Shown here one piece after another: positions 13,499-19,747 of a stretch of DNA of 22,739 nt. Each line of letters starts with the position of its first letter. Position 1 is the stretch's first letter. Source of the stretch: a virus; the IMG/VR virus record IMGVR_UViG_3300045738_001042, positions 1 to 22,739 of that record. The stretch is one strand, 5' to 3'. The position numbers and the translations under genes are program-made. The notes under the pieces are model-generated. The model was given only the letters and a program-made list of their open reading frames with translations. It was not told the origin of the DNA and did no database searches.

Positions 13499-13988
13499 CC
13501 GCGGCCGTTTCGTGCGGGAGTTCGCAGCGAGGTGTTCAGCGAATAACTGGGTGATGCCCACGGCATTGGGCCTTGAGGTCTGGTGGCGTGATTTGCTGGC
13601 CTATCGCTGTGATGATGTGATTGAGGCGCTTGGACGGGCGACCATCGACTTCCTCCCCACGGTGCGGCGTGTGCAGACATACATCGACGGGACCAAGGAA
13701 GACCAGGCGATGAATGAATGGCTGCTGGTGCTCGATAGGGTCCGTGGGGGTGATAGGACCACTAAAGCCCTATCGCCCGCGGCCGTGCGTGCTATCGCGT
13801 GCATCGGCGGGATGTCGCGGTTGGGGCAAGCGCGGGATCGGGATTTACCATTCATCGCGAGGGATTTCGTTGGATTCTACCGACCCGAACTACCCCCATC
13901 GCCACCAGCCATCCCGCATGACGGCGGCCCCCTGAAGGCACTGCTCCGTGGAATCGGGAGAATGGACCGTGAGGAAAAAGATGGGTAG
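13485..13988 (+). CDS. Helicase-loader-like protein (G39P-type N-terminal fold)
   Basis: It starts with GTG 13485, overlapping the initiator by 14 bases, and encodes 167 residues. The N-terminal region (about 5-70: FAARCSANNWVMPTALGLEV, WRDLLAYRCDDVIEALGRAT, FLPTVRRVQTYI) resembles the helical domain of phage helicase loader/inhibitor proteins such as G39P. That family shares a 'W-x-x-L ... A-L ... P-T-x-x-x-I' pattern. The rest is helical and ends in a flexible proline-rich segment (PELPPSPPAIPHDGG). Its place right after the initiator, with no DnaB-type helicase in the window, fits a loader of the host replicative helicase. The similarity is by pattern only. Confidence 0.55.
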   Translation: MEDRDRGRFVREFAARCSANNWVMPTALGLEVWWRDLLAYRCDDVIEALGRATIDFLPTVRRVQTYIDGTKEDQAMNEWLLVLDRVRGGDRTTKALSPAAVRAIACIGGMSRLGQARDRDLPFIARDFVGFYRPELPPSPPAIPHDGGPLKALLRGIGRMDREEKDG

Positions 13989-14409
13989 GGCGATGAAATA
14001 CCTACCCGAACCCCACCGGCCATTGCCACAACCGATTGTGAGGGGGACGGCTTTTACCGATCCCGGCTTCCAACACCGGGGTATCAAAAGCGGTGAGTCT
14101 GCGTTGGTGGTCGCTGTGTTGAATCAATCCATACAGGACTTTTGCCACGGCGTGGTGGATGTTAAATTTCGCCACAGAGAGGACTGGAGGTCCGCGTGGT
14201 GCTGGTTGACCGACAATCGCACTGAAACCTTCAGCTTTATTTGGTGTTGTGAGATGGTGGGCTCTCTACGAGAGGTACAACTCGACCCTCAACGAATCCG
14301 ACGACGCCTGGTACGTTATTTTTTTGAAAAAGGTATTAGAACACCAGTGATGATAAGTGCGCCAGTGCGCCACGGAGAAGAGTATGAACAGGAAGTTTCC
14401 GCTGCATAA
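13981..14409 (+). CDS. Phage protein of unknown function, first of two related copies
   Basis: The start is ATG 13981, with AGGA five bases upstream. It overlaps the previous gene by 8 bases and gives 142 residues. The segment SALVVAVLNQSIQDFCHG, then WCWLTDNRTETFSFIWCCEM, then LDPQRIRRRLVRYFF matches a very common unnamed phage pattern. In that pattern a helix is followed by W-x-(x)-S/T-D ... F-S-F-x-x-x-C-x-x-x-G-x-D-P-x-x-(I/L)-R-x-x-L, ending in a helix-turn-helix-like unit. A second, diverged copy is at 15218-15529. Possible DNA binding is inference from the helix pattern. Confidence 0.65.
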   Translation: MGRAMKYLPEPHRPLPQPIVRGTAFTDPGFQHRGIKSGESALVVAVLNQSIQDFCHGVVDVKFRHREDWRSAWCWLTDNRTETFSFIWCCEMVGSLREVQLDPQRIRRRLVRYFFEKGIRTPVMISAPVRHGEEYEQEVSAA

Positions 14410-14449
14410 GGACCGCTGGGGCACGACCATCAAGGCGCTACGACTGTGA
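14384..14449 (+). CDS. Possible 21-aa peptide ahead of the RuvC-like gene
   Basis: ATG 14384 has GGAG six bases upstream (inside the 3' end of the previous gene) and encodes the basic peptide MNRKFPLHKDRWGTTIKALR plus one residue. Its stop TGA overlaps the GTG start of the resolvase. It may be a real small protein or, more likely, a leader frame that delivers ribosomes to the resolvase GTG, which has only a weak site of its own. No homology can be judged at this length. Confidence 0.35.
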   Translation: MNRKFPLHKDRWGTTIKALRL

Positions 14450-14943
14450 TTGAAAGAATCATAGCCTTCGACCCGGGGTCCAGGGTAACCGGGTGGTGCC
14501 TCCTGTTGCACGGGGAATACTCCGAGTCGGGGGTTTTTGCTTGCCAGGAGGGTGATTTTCAGGAAAGGCGCCACCAGATCAGGCAGCAGGTTTCTGAAAC
14601 CCTCCTCCGGCTAACCACCGAGGAGGGCGATATCGATATCCTGGCGTGCGAGGAACCGATGTCGCGGTCCATTGACACCAAAGCCAAGCTAGTGACGATA
14701 GCGGCCGACATCGAGAACGCGGGCATGACGTTGGGTATCCCCTACATGGATGGTCGAGTCATGCCCTACGAGTGGCACCAAGAGGCTAAGGCTGCATCCC
14801 AGTGCGATGGTGTAGCGAATATAAAGGCCCACGCCCTCGCAACGGCGATAGCCGTGACGGGCCGGACGACCATGCAGCAGGACGAAGCCGACGCCTTTTG
14901 GATTGCCAAGTTCGTAGCGCATAACGCGAGGCGTGGGGCGTGA
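14446..14943 (+). CDS. RuvC-like Holliday-junction resolvase
   Basis: The 165-aa protein starts with GTG 14446. It shows the RuvC fold: first strand IIAFDPGSRVTGWCLL with catalytic D9, second acidic site ILACEEP (E69/E70), and the closing helix MQQDEADAFWIAKFV with D146 and D149. The spacing of the four acidic residues is close to that of E. coli RuvC (7, 66, 138, 141), so the enzyme is probably active. It would resolve branched DNA made by the exonuclease/annealing pair or during replication, and trim DNA before packaging. The next gene overlaps as GTGA. Confidence 0.87.
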   Translation: MIERIIAFDPGSRVTGWCLLLHGEYSESGVFACQEGDFQERRHQIRQQVSETLLRLTTEEGDIDILACEEPMSRSIDTKAKLVTIAADIENAGMTLGIPYMDGRVMPYEWHQEAKAASQCDGVANIKAHALATAIAVTGRTTMQQDEADAFWIAKFVAHNARRGA

Positions 14944-15221
14944 CCGCAGGCCAAGTCGAGGCCGCGGTCCTACAACTAGCCCGCGAGGTGATCGATAGTC
15001 TCATGGGTCCAGATGCCTCCAAGTATGCGACTGAGGATAACTTAACCCAATCCTTTGATGCCACCATTACCCGGTATGGTATCCCTTGGGTGTTGGGAGA
15101 TGTGGAGGAGAAGCTATTCAGGTTCGATACGAAGGGGGACCGTCGTGATCTCGTTAAGGCCGTAGCCCGGGTTGCCTTAATGATCGCGTGGCTTGATGGT
15201 GGGGACGGCCGGGATGTATGA
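14940..15221 (+). CDS. Protein of unknown function
   Basis: The 93-aa product starts with GTG 14940, overlapping the resolvase stop as GTGA. It is acidic and mostly helical (VEAAVLQLAREVIDSLMG, VEEKLFRFDTKGDRRDLVK, AVARVALMIAWLDGGDG). No family, metal site, signal peptide or membrane segment is recognised. Its own stop overlaps the following ATG as ATGA, so it is part of a co-translated chain from the resolvase onward. Confidence 0.65.
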   Translation: MTAGQVEAAVLQLAREVIDSLMGPDASKYATEDNLTQSFDATITRYGIPWVLGDVEEKLFRFDTKGDRRDLVKAVARVALMIAWLDGGDGRDV

Positions 15222-15529
15222 ATGGGTGGTACGCCATTGGGGGCAGGTGGAAGGCCCGTGTGGTCGGCCACACACCCAACCAACGCCTACATTACGGAAT
15301 CCTTCTGAGCGCGGTCCAGGAGTTGGTGGATGACTGGGACGGGCGGCGGCGTACAGGAGCGGACAGGGTGTTGTTATCCAAGCACACAGACGCCACATGG
15401 CAATGGGTGACAGGGGCGAGCGCCCTGGTTACATTCAGCGAGTGCTGTCGGGTCACTGGCTTCGATGAGGGTCTCATCCGACACGTCCTACTGAAGCGGT
15501 TGGGGGGTGGGGCTGTTGAGGTTTCGTGA
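15218..15529 (+). CDS. Phage protein of unknown function, second related copy
   Basis: The 103-aa product shares the pattern of the gene at 13981. A helix with ILLSAVQELVDDWDG is followed by WQWVTGASALVTFSECCRVT and GFDEGLIRHVLLKRL. Aligning W-x-W, F-S/T, the paired C-C and the final R-x-x-L places the two proteins in one family. In this copy the D-P of the turn has become D-E. The ATG overlaps the preceding stop (ATGA). The HNH gene starts 23 bases before its end. The function is unknown; a DNA-binding role is possible. Confidence 0.65.
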   Translation: MNGWYAIGGRWKARVVGHTPNQRLHYGILLSAVQELVDDWDGRRRTGADRVLLSKHTDATWQWVTGASALVTFSECCRVTGFDEGLIRHVLLKRLGGGAVEVS

Positions 15530-15800
15530 ATTCGTGAAGAAGCGCCCATGCACGGTGTGTGGGTGTGGTCCGAGTGACCCGGATCACCGCCCGACAAGGG
15601 GAAGCCGCGGGGGTGACCATGACCTGGTGTGGCCATTGTGCCGAGAGCACCATACGGAGGCCCACCAAGTAGGGATTAAGAGCTTTGAGCGCAAGTATAG
15701 TATCAGCGCGAGCTACGAGATCGACCGCCTATGGGTCGAATACACGCAACGTGTTAGGGAGGGGAGAAGTGAAAAAATGGGTTACCGACCGAGGATCTGA
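15507..15800 (+). CDS. HNH-type nuclease (DUF968/RecA-associated-like)
   Basis: The 97-aa protein starts with GTG 15507, within the previous gene's end. It reads RFREFVKKRPCTVCGCGPSD, then DPDHRPTRGSRGGDHDLVWP and LCREHHTEAHQVGIKSFERK. A CxxC plus C-x-x-H-H zinc frame surrounds the DH/H catalytic strand, as in short phage HNH nucleases. Such genes often sit in recombination modules or near packaging, where they nick DNA. All expected zinc and catalytic residues (C15, C18, D/H in DPDHR, C and HH near 50) are present. The tail after residue 65 is helical and basic. Confidence 0.82.
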   Translation: MGLLRFREFVKKRPCTVCGCGPSDPDHRPTRGSRGGDHDLVWPLCREHHTEAHQVGIKSFERKYSISASYEIDRLWVEYTQRVREGRSEKMGYRPRI

Positions 15801-16122
15801 CCGACAAACCACAACAATCATTCGCGACCTGGGTGGAGATTGGGTAGCGAGTACGACACGACGAAACGCACCGTTGTTATTAGCCGTACCGGGGATTATG
15901 AAGTTTCTATGCCAGACATACCTCGCCATGCTGAGTGATTTACTAGACCCGGACCTCACTGATGACGCCCGGCGAGTCAGGACGGAGTGGTTAGCTGGTT
16001 GCGAGCAGTGCCTGGAGGGGGTTCCCTTGCAGACCTACTCCCAAGCCAAGGGGGTGGGTAATGTGGTGCAGATGGACGAGTGGAGGAGGAGGAATAGGTG
16101 TACTGATGAAATTGGTGTATAA
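15769..16122 (+). CDS. Protein of unknown function
   Basis: GTG 15769 is chosen because GGGAGG lies six bases upstream and it leaves only a 32-base overlap with the HNH gene. The open frame extends further upstream but would cover the HNH gene. The 117-aa product has an N-terminal strand region (KKWVTDRGSDRQTTTIIRDL), a middle that may be membrane-proximal (APLLLAVPGIMKFLCQTYLA) and a helical acidic-then-basic tail (LTDDARRVRTEWLAGCEQCL). No known family is recognised. Confidence 0.6.
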   Translation: MKKWVTDRGSDRQTTTIIRDLGGDWVASTTRRNAPLLLAVPGIMKFLCQTYLAMLSDLLDPDLTDDARRVRTEWLAGCEQCLEGVPLQTYSQAKGVGNVVQMDEWRRRNRCTDEIGV

Positions 16123-16231
16123 TGCCTTATGGTACGGAACAACGACCTGCGCTTGGGTGGGCTTCGCCTTCCTGACCATGGCCTGGGCACAAGCCAGTGT
16201 GTTAGAGGATTGGTGGAGTGATGTCGCGTGA
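16106..16231 (+). CDS. 41-aa single-span membrane protein
   Basis: ATG 16106 lies within the last codons of the previous gene, with AGG seven bases upstream. The product starts MKLVYNALWYGTTTCAWVGF and continues into AFLTMAWAQASVLEDWW. One hydrophobic span (about residues 5-30) is followed by a short acidic tail. It could equally be read as an uncleaved signal anchor. The next gene, also with a membrane span, begins at 16221. Small paired membrane proteins in phages include holin-like and exclusion proteins, but nothing here identifies a lysis cassette. Confidence 0.5.
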   Translation: MKLVYNALWYGTTTCAWVGFAFLTMAWAQASVLEDWWSDVA

Positions 16232-16544
16232 AACGCACGAAACCGACATGAATCACGAACAAGGGGTGTCTATGCCTCAGTGGTTCCTGTTCTCACTGCT
16301 GGGCTTCGCGGTGGTCGTCGTGCTGGGCCTGTTCGCGATAACCAACCGTATTGAAACATTAAGTGACTACGCGGTTCTTCGTGAGGTGGATGTTATCGCC
16401 AACTCTACCCTTCGTCAGCGAGCAGGCGTTGTCCTTGAGGCGTCCCGTGGGCAAGGGGCACGCCTTACTGTACTAGAGCGGCGGGTCGATGAACTAGAAG
16501 ACGCCTTGGAGTTCCATGTGGGAGATGGCGTAGTGGCGCAGTAG
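16221..16544 (+). CDS. Membrane-anchored coiled-coil protein
   Basis: The 107-aa product starts at ATG 16221. A GTG one codon upstream is part of a 22-nt sequence repeated at the next gene. After a short polar head (MSRETHETDMNHE) comes a strong membrane span (WFLFSLLGFAVVVVLGLFAI, about residues 21-41). A long helical region follows, ending in LTVLERRVDELEDALEF, a heptad-type coiled coil. The topology suggests an inner-membrane anchor with a cytoplasmic or periplasmic coiled coil. No family is assigned; Rz-like spanins or exclusion proteins share the layout, but no cognate partner is visible. Confidence 0.6.
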   Translation: MSRETHETDMNHEQGVSMPQWFLFSLLGFAVVVVLGLFAITNRIETLSDYAVLREVDVIANSTLRQRAGVVLEASRGQGARLTVLERRVDELEDALEFHVGDGVVAQ

Positions 16545-16546
16545 TG

Positions 16547-17059
16547 ATGTCGCGTGAAACGCACATCGACCATGAGGACTTAGCCCTCACCTGGCTCCTC
16601 GACCGTCATGGAATCACGGTCTACGACCTGGCCAGCAAGGCTGGTCTTCCACAACGGCGTATTCGGCAGGTTTACCGTGGGGCCACGCCATCGGGTGTGG
16701 CCGCGGCCTGGATTGTCTGGGGCCTTAACCAGATACTCCCATTCCACGTCGAAGTTTCTAACCTATGGAACGAGCATCACCTGTCTACACCCAGCCTACT
16801 GGACCTAAAGACTTTTTTACGGCGAAACCAAATCTCGACCACGGAGTTGGGTGAACAAATCGGCTGCCACCACACGACTGTTGTGCGAATCTTAAACGGT
16901 AATTATCGCCCCACCTCCGACTTGGGCCACGCATTCTGCGCGGAGGTCGGGGGCCACTTGGGTCTGGCTATACGGCCAGAGCGGTTGTGGGGTGGGAGGT
17001 TACGGACCAGGGGTGCGAAGTGGAGGGGGAGTGGAGAGGTGGCCGGTGGGTACAAGTAG
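16547..17059 (+). CDS. Tandem helix-turn-helix DNA-binding protein
   Basis: The 170-aa product has two HTH units. The first is HGITVYDLASKAGLPQRRIR with QVYRGATPSG (about residues 20-50). The second is NQISTTELGEQIGCHHTTVV with RILNGNYRPTSD (about 92-125). Both follow the XRE/Cro order of a turn, a recognition helix and a short loop before 'R-x-L-N-G'. Two such domains in one chain suggest binding to a repeated or asymmetric operator. It is a candidate phage repressor or regulator of the accessory genes. The start ATG 16547 follows the upstream TAG by two bases. The first 22 nt around the start are identical to those of the upstream gene. Confidence 0.65.
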   Translation: MSRETHIDHEDLALTWLLDRHGITVYDLASKAGLPQRRIRQVYRGATPSGVAAAWIVWGLNQILPFHVEVSNLWNEHHLSTPSLLDLKTFLRRNQISTTELGEQIGCHHTTVVRILNGNYRPTSDLGHAFCAEVGGHLGLAIRPERLWGGRLRTRGAKWRGSGEVAGGYK

Positions 17060-17080
17060 CCCCCTTGTGGGTAATAGTAG

Positions 17081-17647
17081 ATGAGCTTGCCCGATATTCA
17101 GAGTTGGGACGAAGCTGTGTCGGTTGGCATCGACTGCCTCCAGGCAGAGTCCGACAGCGCGTGGACGCTGGGTGATCTGGCGAACCTGATTGCTAAGATC
17201 CGCCCCAATGACAAGTACCTCCGGGGTAAGACCTCCACCCTGAAGAAATTCGCGGGCGAGTTGAACATATCTTACTCCAGCCTGCGGAAATATGCCCTCA
17301 CGTCCATGCACGTCGAATCCGGCTTGAGGACATCGTTACCCACGATGACCCACGGGCATTGGCGTGAGATTATCGGGCGGGGCCATCGGGGCTCCGAGGC
17401 AATCGAGTGGGCCATGAAGGCCGATGAGGAGCGGTGGGCGGTCACCCGGCTACGAAGGGAGTTACGCTCCGGCGTGGACGTGCCTCACGCGGTGAGGTGG
17501 TTGAAGAGCATGGCGGCAACGGCCAGACGGATTGGATACGAGGATGTGGACGCCTGTTTTAGGGCGGACCCGGAGGATGTGAGCGGTGAGGTGGAAGATA
17601 TTCAGCAGGTTTTGGGCTGGTTCTGTGAGCTTAACCCACCGGGTTAG
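17081..17647 (+). CDS. Helix-turn-helix protein resembling phage partition/regulatory proteins
   Basis: The 188-aa product has an HTH-like segment in TLKKFAGELNISYSSLRKYA (about residues 52-72). Next comes a region with MTHGHWREIIGRG (about 88-100) and EWAMKADEERWAVTRLRREL (about 108-128). The order 'HTH - SxxHxxE - AxxxxWSVxxLRxxL' is familiar from uncharacterised phage and actinobacterial DNA-binding proteins with ParB/KorB-like helical domains. The C-terminal 50 residues are acidic. The ATG is used, but its ribosome site is weak. Function is not established; regulator or partition-type DNA binder is inference. Confidence 0.55.
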   Translation: MSLPDIQSWDEAVSVGIDCLQAESDSAWTLGDLANLIAKIRPNDKYLRGKTSTLKKFAGELNISYSSLRKYALTSMHVESGLRTSLPTMTHGHWREIIGRGHRGSEAIEWAMKADEERWAVTRLRRELRSGVDVPHAVRWLKSMAATARRIGYEDVDACFRADPEDVSGEVEDIQQVLGWFCELNPPG

Positions 17648-17810
17648 GCTGCTCGAACTCGAACAGCAGACACAGTCCGCGCAGATCGGCCTTGTAGCGA
17701 CCGAGTGCGCGACCCTTGCTACCACCCTGGCGGCAATCCTGTCGGGATTAAATAAGCTCACCGATGTAATCCATGACCCTGGGCCGGGAGGGGACCGGGA
17801 ACTCCATTGA
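17625..17810 (+). CDS. 61-aa small protein, coiled coil plus hydrophobic helix
   Basis: GTG 17625 lies 23 bases before the end of the previous gene. The product begins with a charged helix (VSLTHRVRLLELEQQTQSAQ) and continues into a small-residue hydrophobic helix (IGLVATECATLATTLAAILS, about residues 21-40). That is a weak candidate membrane or amphipathic segment. It ends in a flexible acidic tail. The stop overlaps the next ATG as TGATG, which supports translation. No family is recognised. Confidence 0.5.
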   Translation: MSLTHRVRLLELEQQTQSAQIGLVATECATLATTLAAILSGLNKLTDVIHDPGPGGDRELH

Positions 17811-18241
17811 TGCGGGTCTATTCGCGCTTCAACGAGGGGGTGGTGTACACGCTGCAATCCCACCGTGGGTTCGAGTGCTGTCAGTGCTCGTTATCGCGCC
17901 CACGAAAAACGATCACCGTGAAGAGCGCAGAAGACTTAATCATCCACCTGCACCACCACTTGGCGGTGGGCCATGAGGTGCCCGAGAAGGCCCTACAACT
18001 CTTATCCCGGGAAATCGGGGAACCGGACACGGGGCAGCCACGCTCGGCGTCCGCCACCGAAGCAGCCGCCAATGTGATTACCGGCGCGGGGGTCGCCTGG
18101 GTGCTCACGATGTGGGTGTTGCCGCTGTGGGGGCACGCCTACGCTATGCACGAGACTTTCGAGATTACCGCGGTGTACGCCTCGGCTGCGTTTATCCGGT
18201 CCTACTGTTTACGCCGATGCTTCGACAGGAGGTCCAGATGA
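17810..18241 (+). CDS. Zinc-finger domain fused to a DUF7220-like membrane protein
   Basis: The 143-aa product has two parts. Residues 1-65 carry GFECCQCSLSRPRKTITV and EDLIIHLHHHLAVGHEVPEK, a cysteine knuckle (C23/C26) followed by a histidine helix (H47-H55). This is a C2H2-like finger as in small phage zinc proteins. Residues 82-140 read TEAAANVITGAGVAWVLTMW, VLPLWGHAYAMHETFEI and AFIRSYCLRRCFD. That is the pattern of a widespread two-span phage protein (DUF7220-like: E-x-x-x-N-x-x-x-G, FPL-(W/F)-G, F-x-(R)-S-Y-x-x-R-R-x-F). The two parts are normally separate proteins. ATG 17810 is preferred over TTG 17807 because of the TGATG coupling. Family assignment of the second half is by pattern memory. 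Confidence 0.65.
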   Translation: MRVYSRFNEGVVYTLQSHRGFECCQCSLSRPRKTITVKSAEDLIIHLHHHLAVGHEVPEKALQLLSREIGEPDTGQPRSASATEAAANVITGAGVAWVLTMWVLPLWGHAYAMHETFEITAVYASAAFIRSYCLRRCFDRRSR

Positions 18242-18822
18242 GAACGGTTATCAGCTTGGCGTTTATCCTCATGGCGACTCCCGCGTGGGCGGTGATTTGC
18301 GGCGATAGTGATCTCAATGGAGTCATCAACATCCGCGACCCGTTACGGATTCTCCGACACTCCGTAGAGCTACCCTCCCCGTGTAAAGACAACGCCATCG
18401 TCTGCGACGTAGACGGTGATGGGGACATCGACGTGAACGACGCCCTGGATGTCCTACGCCGTGTGGTTGGTTACTGGTTGCCCATGGACTGTAAGTTCCC
18501 TGTCGTGGTGCAAGTCACGGGGGCAACCCCACTGGCTGGCATGAGCCTGACGCTGACCTATCCACCATCGCAGGCCACGGTTATGGCGGGGTGTGATTTC
18601 AACACTGGCGGGTTCGACTTGGCGCAGGCTTTCGCACCTAGCGATACCGAAACCGGGGTGGCGATGATTACCTTAACTGATGTCCCCCTTCCTGCGGATA
18701 TTATTCGGTGTGACGGCTATGGCCACTATGCCAGCTTGGTGGTTGTGGTCACTGAGGCTTTTGATGCGGATCTAAACGAGGCGGCGGTGGGTGTGGATGT
18801 TGTCCCCAACATGGCGCCGTGA
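18238..18822 (+). CDS. Secreted dockerin-like protein with a cohesin-like beta domain
   Basis: ATG 18238 has a strong AGGAGG five bases upstream and overlaps the previous stop (ATGA). The 194-aa product begins with a signal peptide (MRTVISLAFILMATPAWA, cleavage after residue 18). Two calcium-loop-helix units follow: GDSDLNGVINIRDPLRIL (D23, D25, N27, G28, N31, D34) and CDVDGDGDIDVNDALDVLRR (D57, D59, D61, G62, D65, D68). These are the paired F-hand repeats of type I dockerins. Residues 87-190 are beta-rich with PLAGMSLTLTYPPSQATV and end in VGVDVVPNMAP, resembling a cohesin/carbohydrate-binding Ig-like fold. Six cysteines may form disulfides. The partner and role are unknown. The frame is open upstream, but the signal peptide and ribosome site fix this start. 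Confidence 0.75.
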   Translation: MRTVISLAFILMATPAWAVICGDSDLNGVINIRDPLRILRHSVELPSPCKDNAIVCDVDGDGDIDVNDALDVLRRVVGYWLPMDCKFPVVVQVTGATPLAGMSLTLTYPPSQATVMAGCDFNTGGFDLAQAFAPSDTETGVAMITLTDVPLPADIIRCDGYGHYASLVVVVTEAFDADLNEAAVGVDVVPNMAP

Positions 18823-19217
18823 GCGATTATTCTTATGGATCACCATCTGCCGCTATGTATCGTTACTTCGAGCTATACCACGCGCTGCAATCGCCAGGCT
18901 CGCAACCAATGGACCCGGATCGTGTCCGGGCGCCGAGTCGGACCAGTGGGGATAATGAAGCGGCCATTGAGTGGCACGACCTCCAGAAGATCGTCAAGGG
19001 GGTTGAGGAGGATGAGTGGAACGCACTATATCTCGAATACTCACAACAAACAGTGCCTATCGATGGGCCGAAGTACGGTCGAAACAAACTAGAGGGATTA
19101 AGACAAAGATGCGGAAGACAGTTGACAGTGAACGATTATATCCGGTTAGTGCAGCAGGGCTTGCGAAAGGTAACGCAGAACCTATTCGACCTGGGGTGGT
19201 GTCTACCGAAGCCCTGA
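18819..19217 (+). CDS. Protein of unknown function, possibly sigma/antiterminator-like
   Basis: The 132-aa product starts with GTG 18819 (GTGA overlap with the secreted protein). It reads MYRYFELYHALQSPGSQP, then AIEWHDLQKIVKGVEEDEW and NALYLEYSQQ, then TVNDYIRLVQQGLRKVTQNL ending FDLGWCLPKP. The order of an acidic helix with 'L-x-L-x-Y' and a C-terminal 'GL-x-x-v-x-x-L' helix loosely recalls RinA/ArpU-type late-gene activators and sigma70 region 4 proteins in phages. The middle helix-turn-helix is not clear. The presence of terminators within the late operon makes an antiterminator welcome, but this assignment is weak. Confidence 0.55.
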   Translation: MSDYSYGSPSAAMYRYFELYHALQSPGSQPMDPDRVRAPSRTSGDNEAAIEWHDLQKIVKGVEEDEWNALYLEYSQQTVPIDGPKYGRNKLEGLRQRCGRQLTVNDYIRLVQQGLRKVTQNLFDLGWCLPKP

Positions 19218-19396
19218 TGGGCGTTGATGAGATCACACGGTATGCACGAATCACTAAGAACGACATGATGCGCGAGGTGATACGGGGTGGATTCCCCGCC
19301 TATAAGGATGGGACTGGACGGTGGCGGTCTACCAGGTCGGCCGTTGATGAATGGCTGAGAAGAAAGTCGCATGGAGGGGGTGATGGAGTTAGTTAA
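19217..19396 (+). CDS. Excisionase/AlpA-like helix-turn-helix protein
   Basis: The short start at ATG 19217 overlaps the previous stop as TGATG and gives 59 residues: MGVDEITRYARITKNDMMRE, then VIRGGFPAYKDGTGRWRSTR and SAVDEWLRRKSHGGG. This is the HTH_17/MerR-like pattern of excisionases and AlpA regulators: a helix-turn-helix, 'G-x-F-P-A-x-K-x-G-x-x-R-(W)', then 'x-x-x-V-x-x-W-L'. The open frame extends upstream to 19016, but that would overlap the previous gene by 200 bases. A GTG at 19196 or 19199 is a modest alternative. It may direct integrase to excision or act as a repressor. It is 10 kb from the integrase. Confidence 0.75.
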   Translation: MGVDEITRYARITKNDMMREVIRGGFPAYKDGTGRWRSTRSAVDEWLRRKSHGGGDGVS

Positions 19397-19556
19397 GGTT
19401 GAGCGGATGAAGGACCAGCGCGTTAAGGTCGAAATGGTACTCACTTTAAAAGAGGCTGACCTGCTGATTGATAAGGTCATCGCATCGGGGCGCCACCGTG
19501 GGCAAACACACACGGGGCCAAACGCCGACCGCTGCCCGGCGTGCAACAAGCCATGA
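19383..19556 (+). CDS. 57-aa small protein with a C-terminal CPAC motif
   Basis: ATG 19383 has GGAGG five bases upstream, so it is preferred to the ATG at 19371. The product is MELVKVERMKDQRVKVEMVL, TLKEADLLIDKVIASG and a tail RHRGQTHTGPNADRCPACNK. It has a strand-helix body with a single CxxC knuckle plus histidines at the end, too few ligands for a complete ribbon unless it dimerises. Its stop overlaps the next ATG as ATGA. No family is recognised. Confidence 0.55.
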   Translation: MELVKVERMKDQRVKVEMVLTLKEADLLIDKVIASGRHRGQTHTGPNADRCPACNKP

Positions 19557-19747
19557 AGGTCACCTTGGAATTGGACCCCCGGGACCAGGAGCAGGTAAGC
19601 ACGGGGCGGGCTCTCCTGTCGTGCCGAGGTTTCCGAACGGCCCTCTTGAGGCTGTCGAATGCCTTCGGGGCCAATGGGAAACTCACCGTCGAGCAATTTA
19701 ACGAGATCCTGGAAGAAGCCGGTATTAGCTTGGAGGATCGCGGGTGA
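19553..19747 (+). CDS. 64-aa small protein of unknown function
   Basis: ATG 19553 overlaps the previous stop (ATGA). The product has a strand (MKVTLELDPRDQEQVSTG) and two helices (RALLSCRGFRTALLRLSNAF, LTVEQFNEILEEAGISLEDR). The beginning 'M-K-V-T-L-E-L-D-P-x-D' resembles small phage proteins of the ribbon-helix type, but no confident family can be given. It is coupled to the following gene as GTGA, placing it in the chain from 18238 to 20251. Confidence 0.6.
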   Translation: MKVTLELDPRDQEQVSTGRALLSCRGFRTALLRLSNAFGANGKLTVEQFNEILEEAGISLEDRG

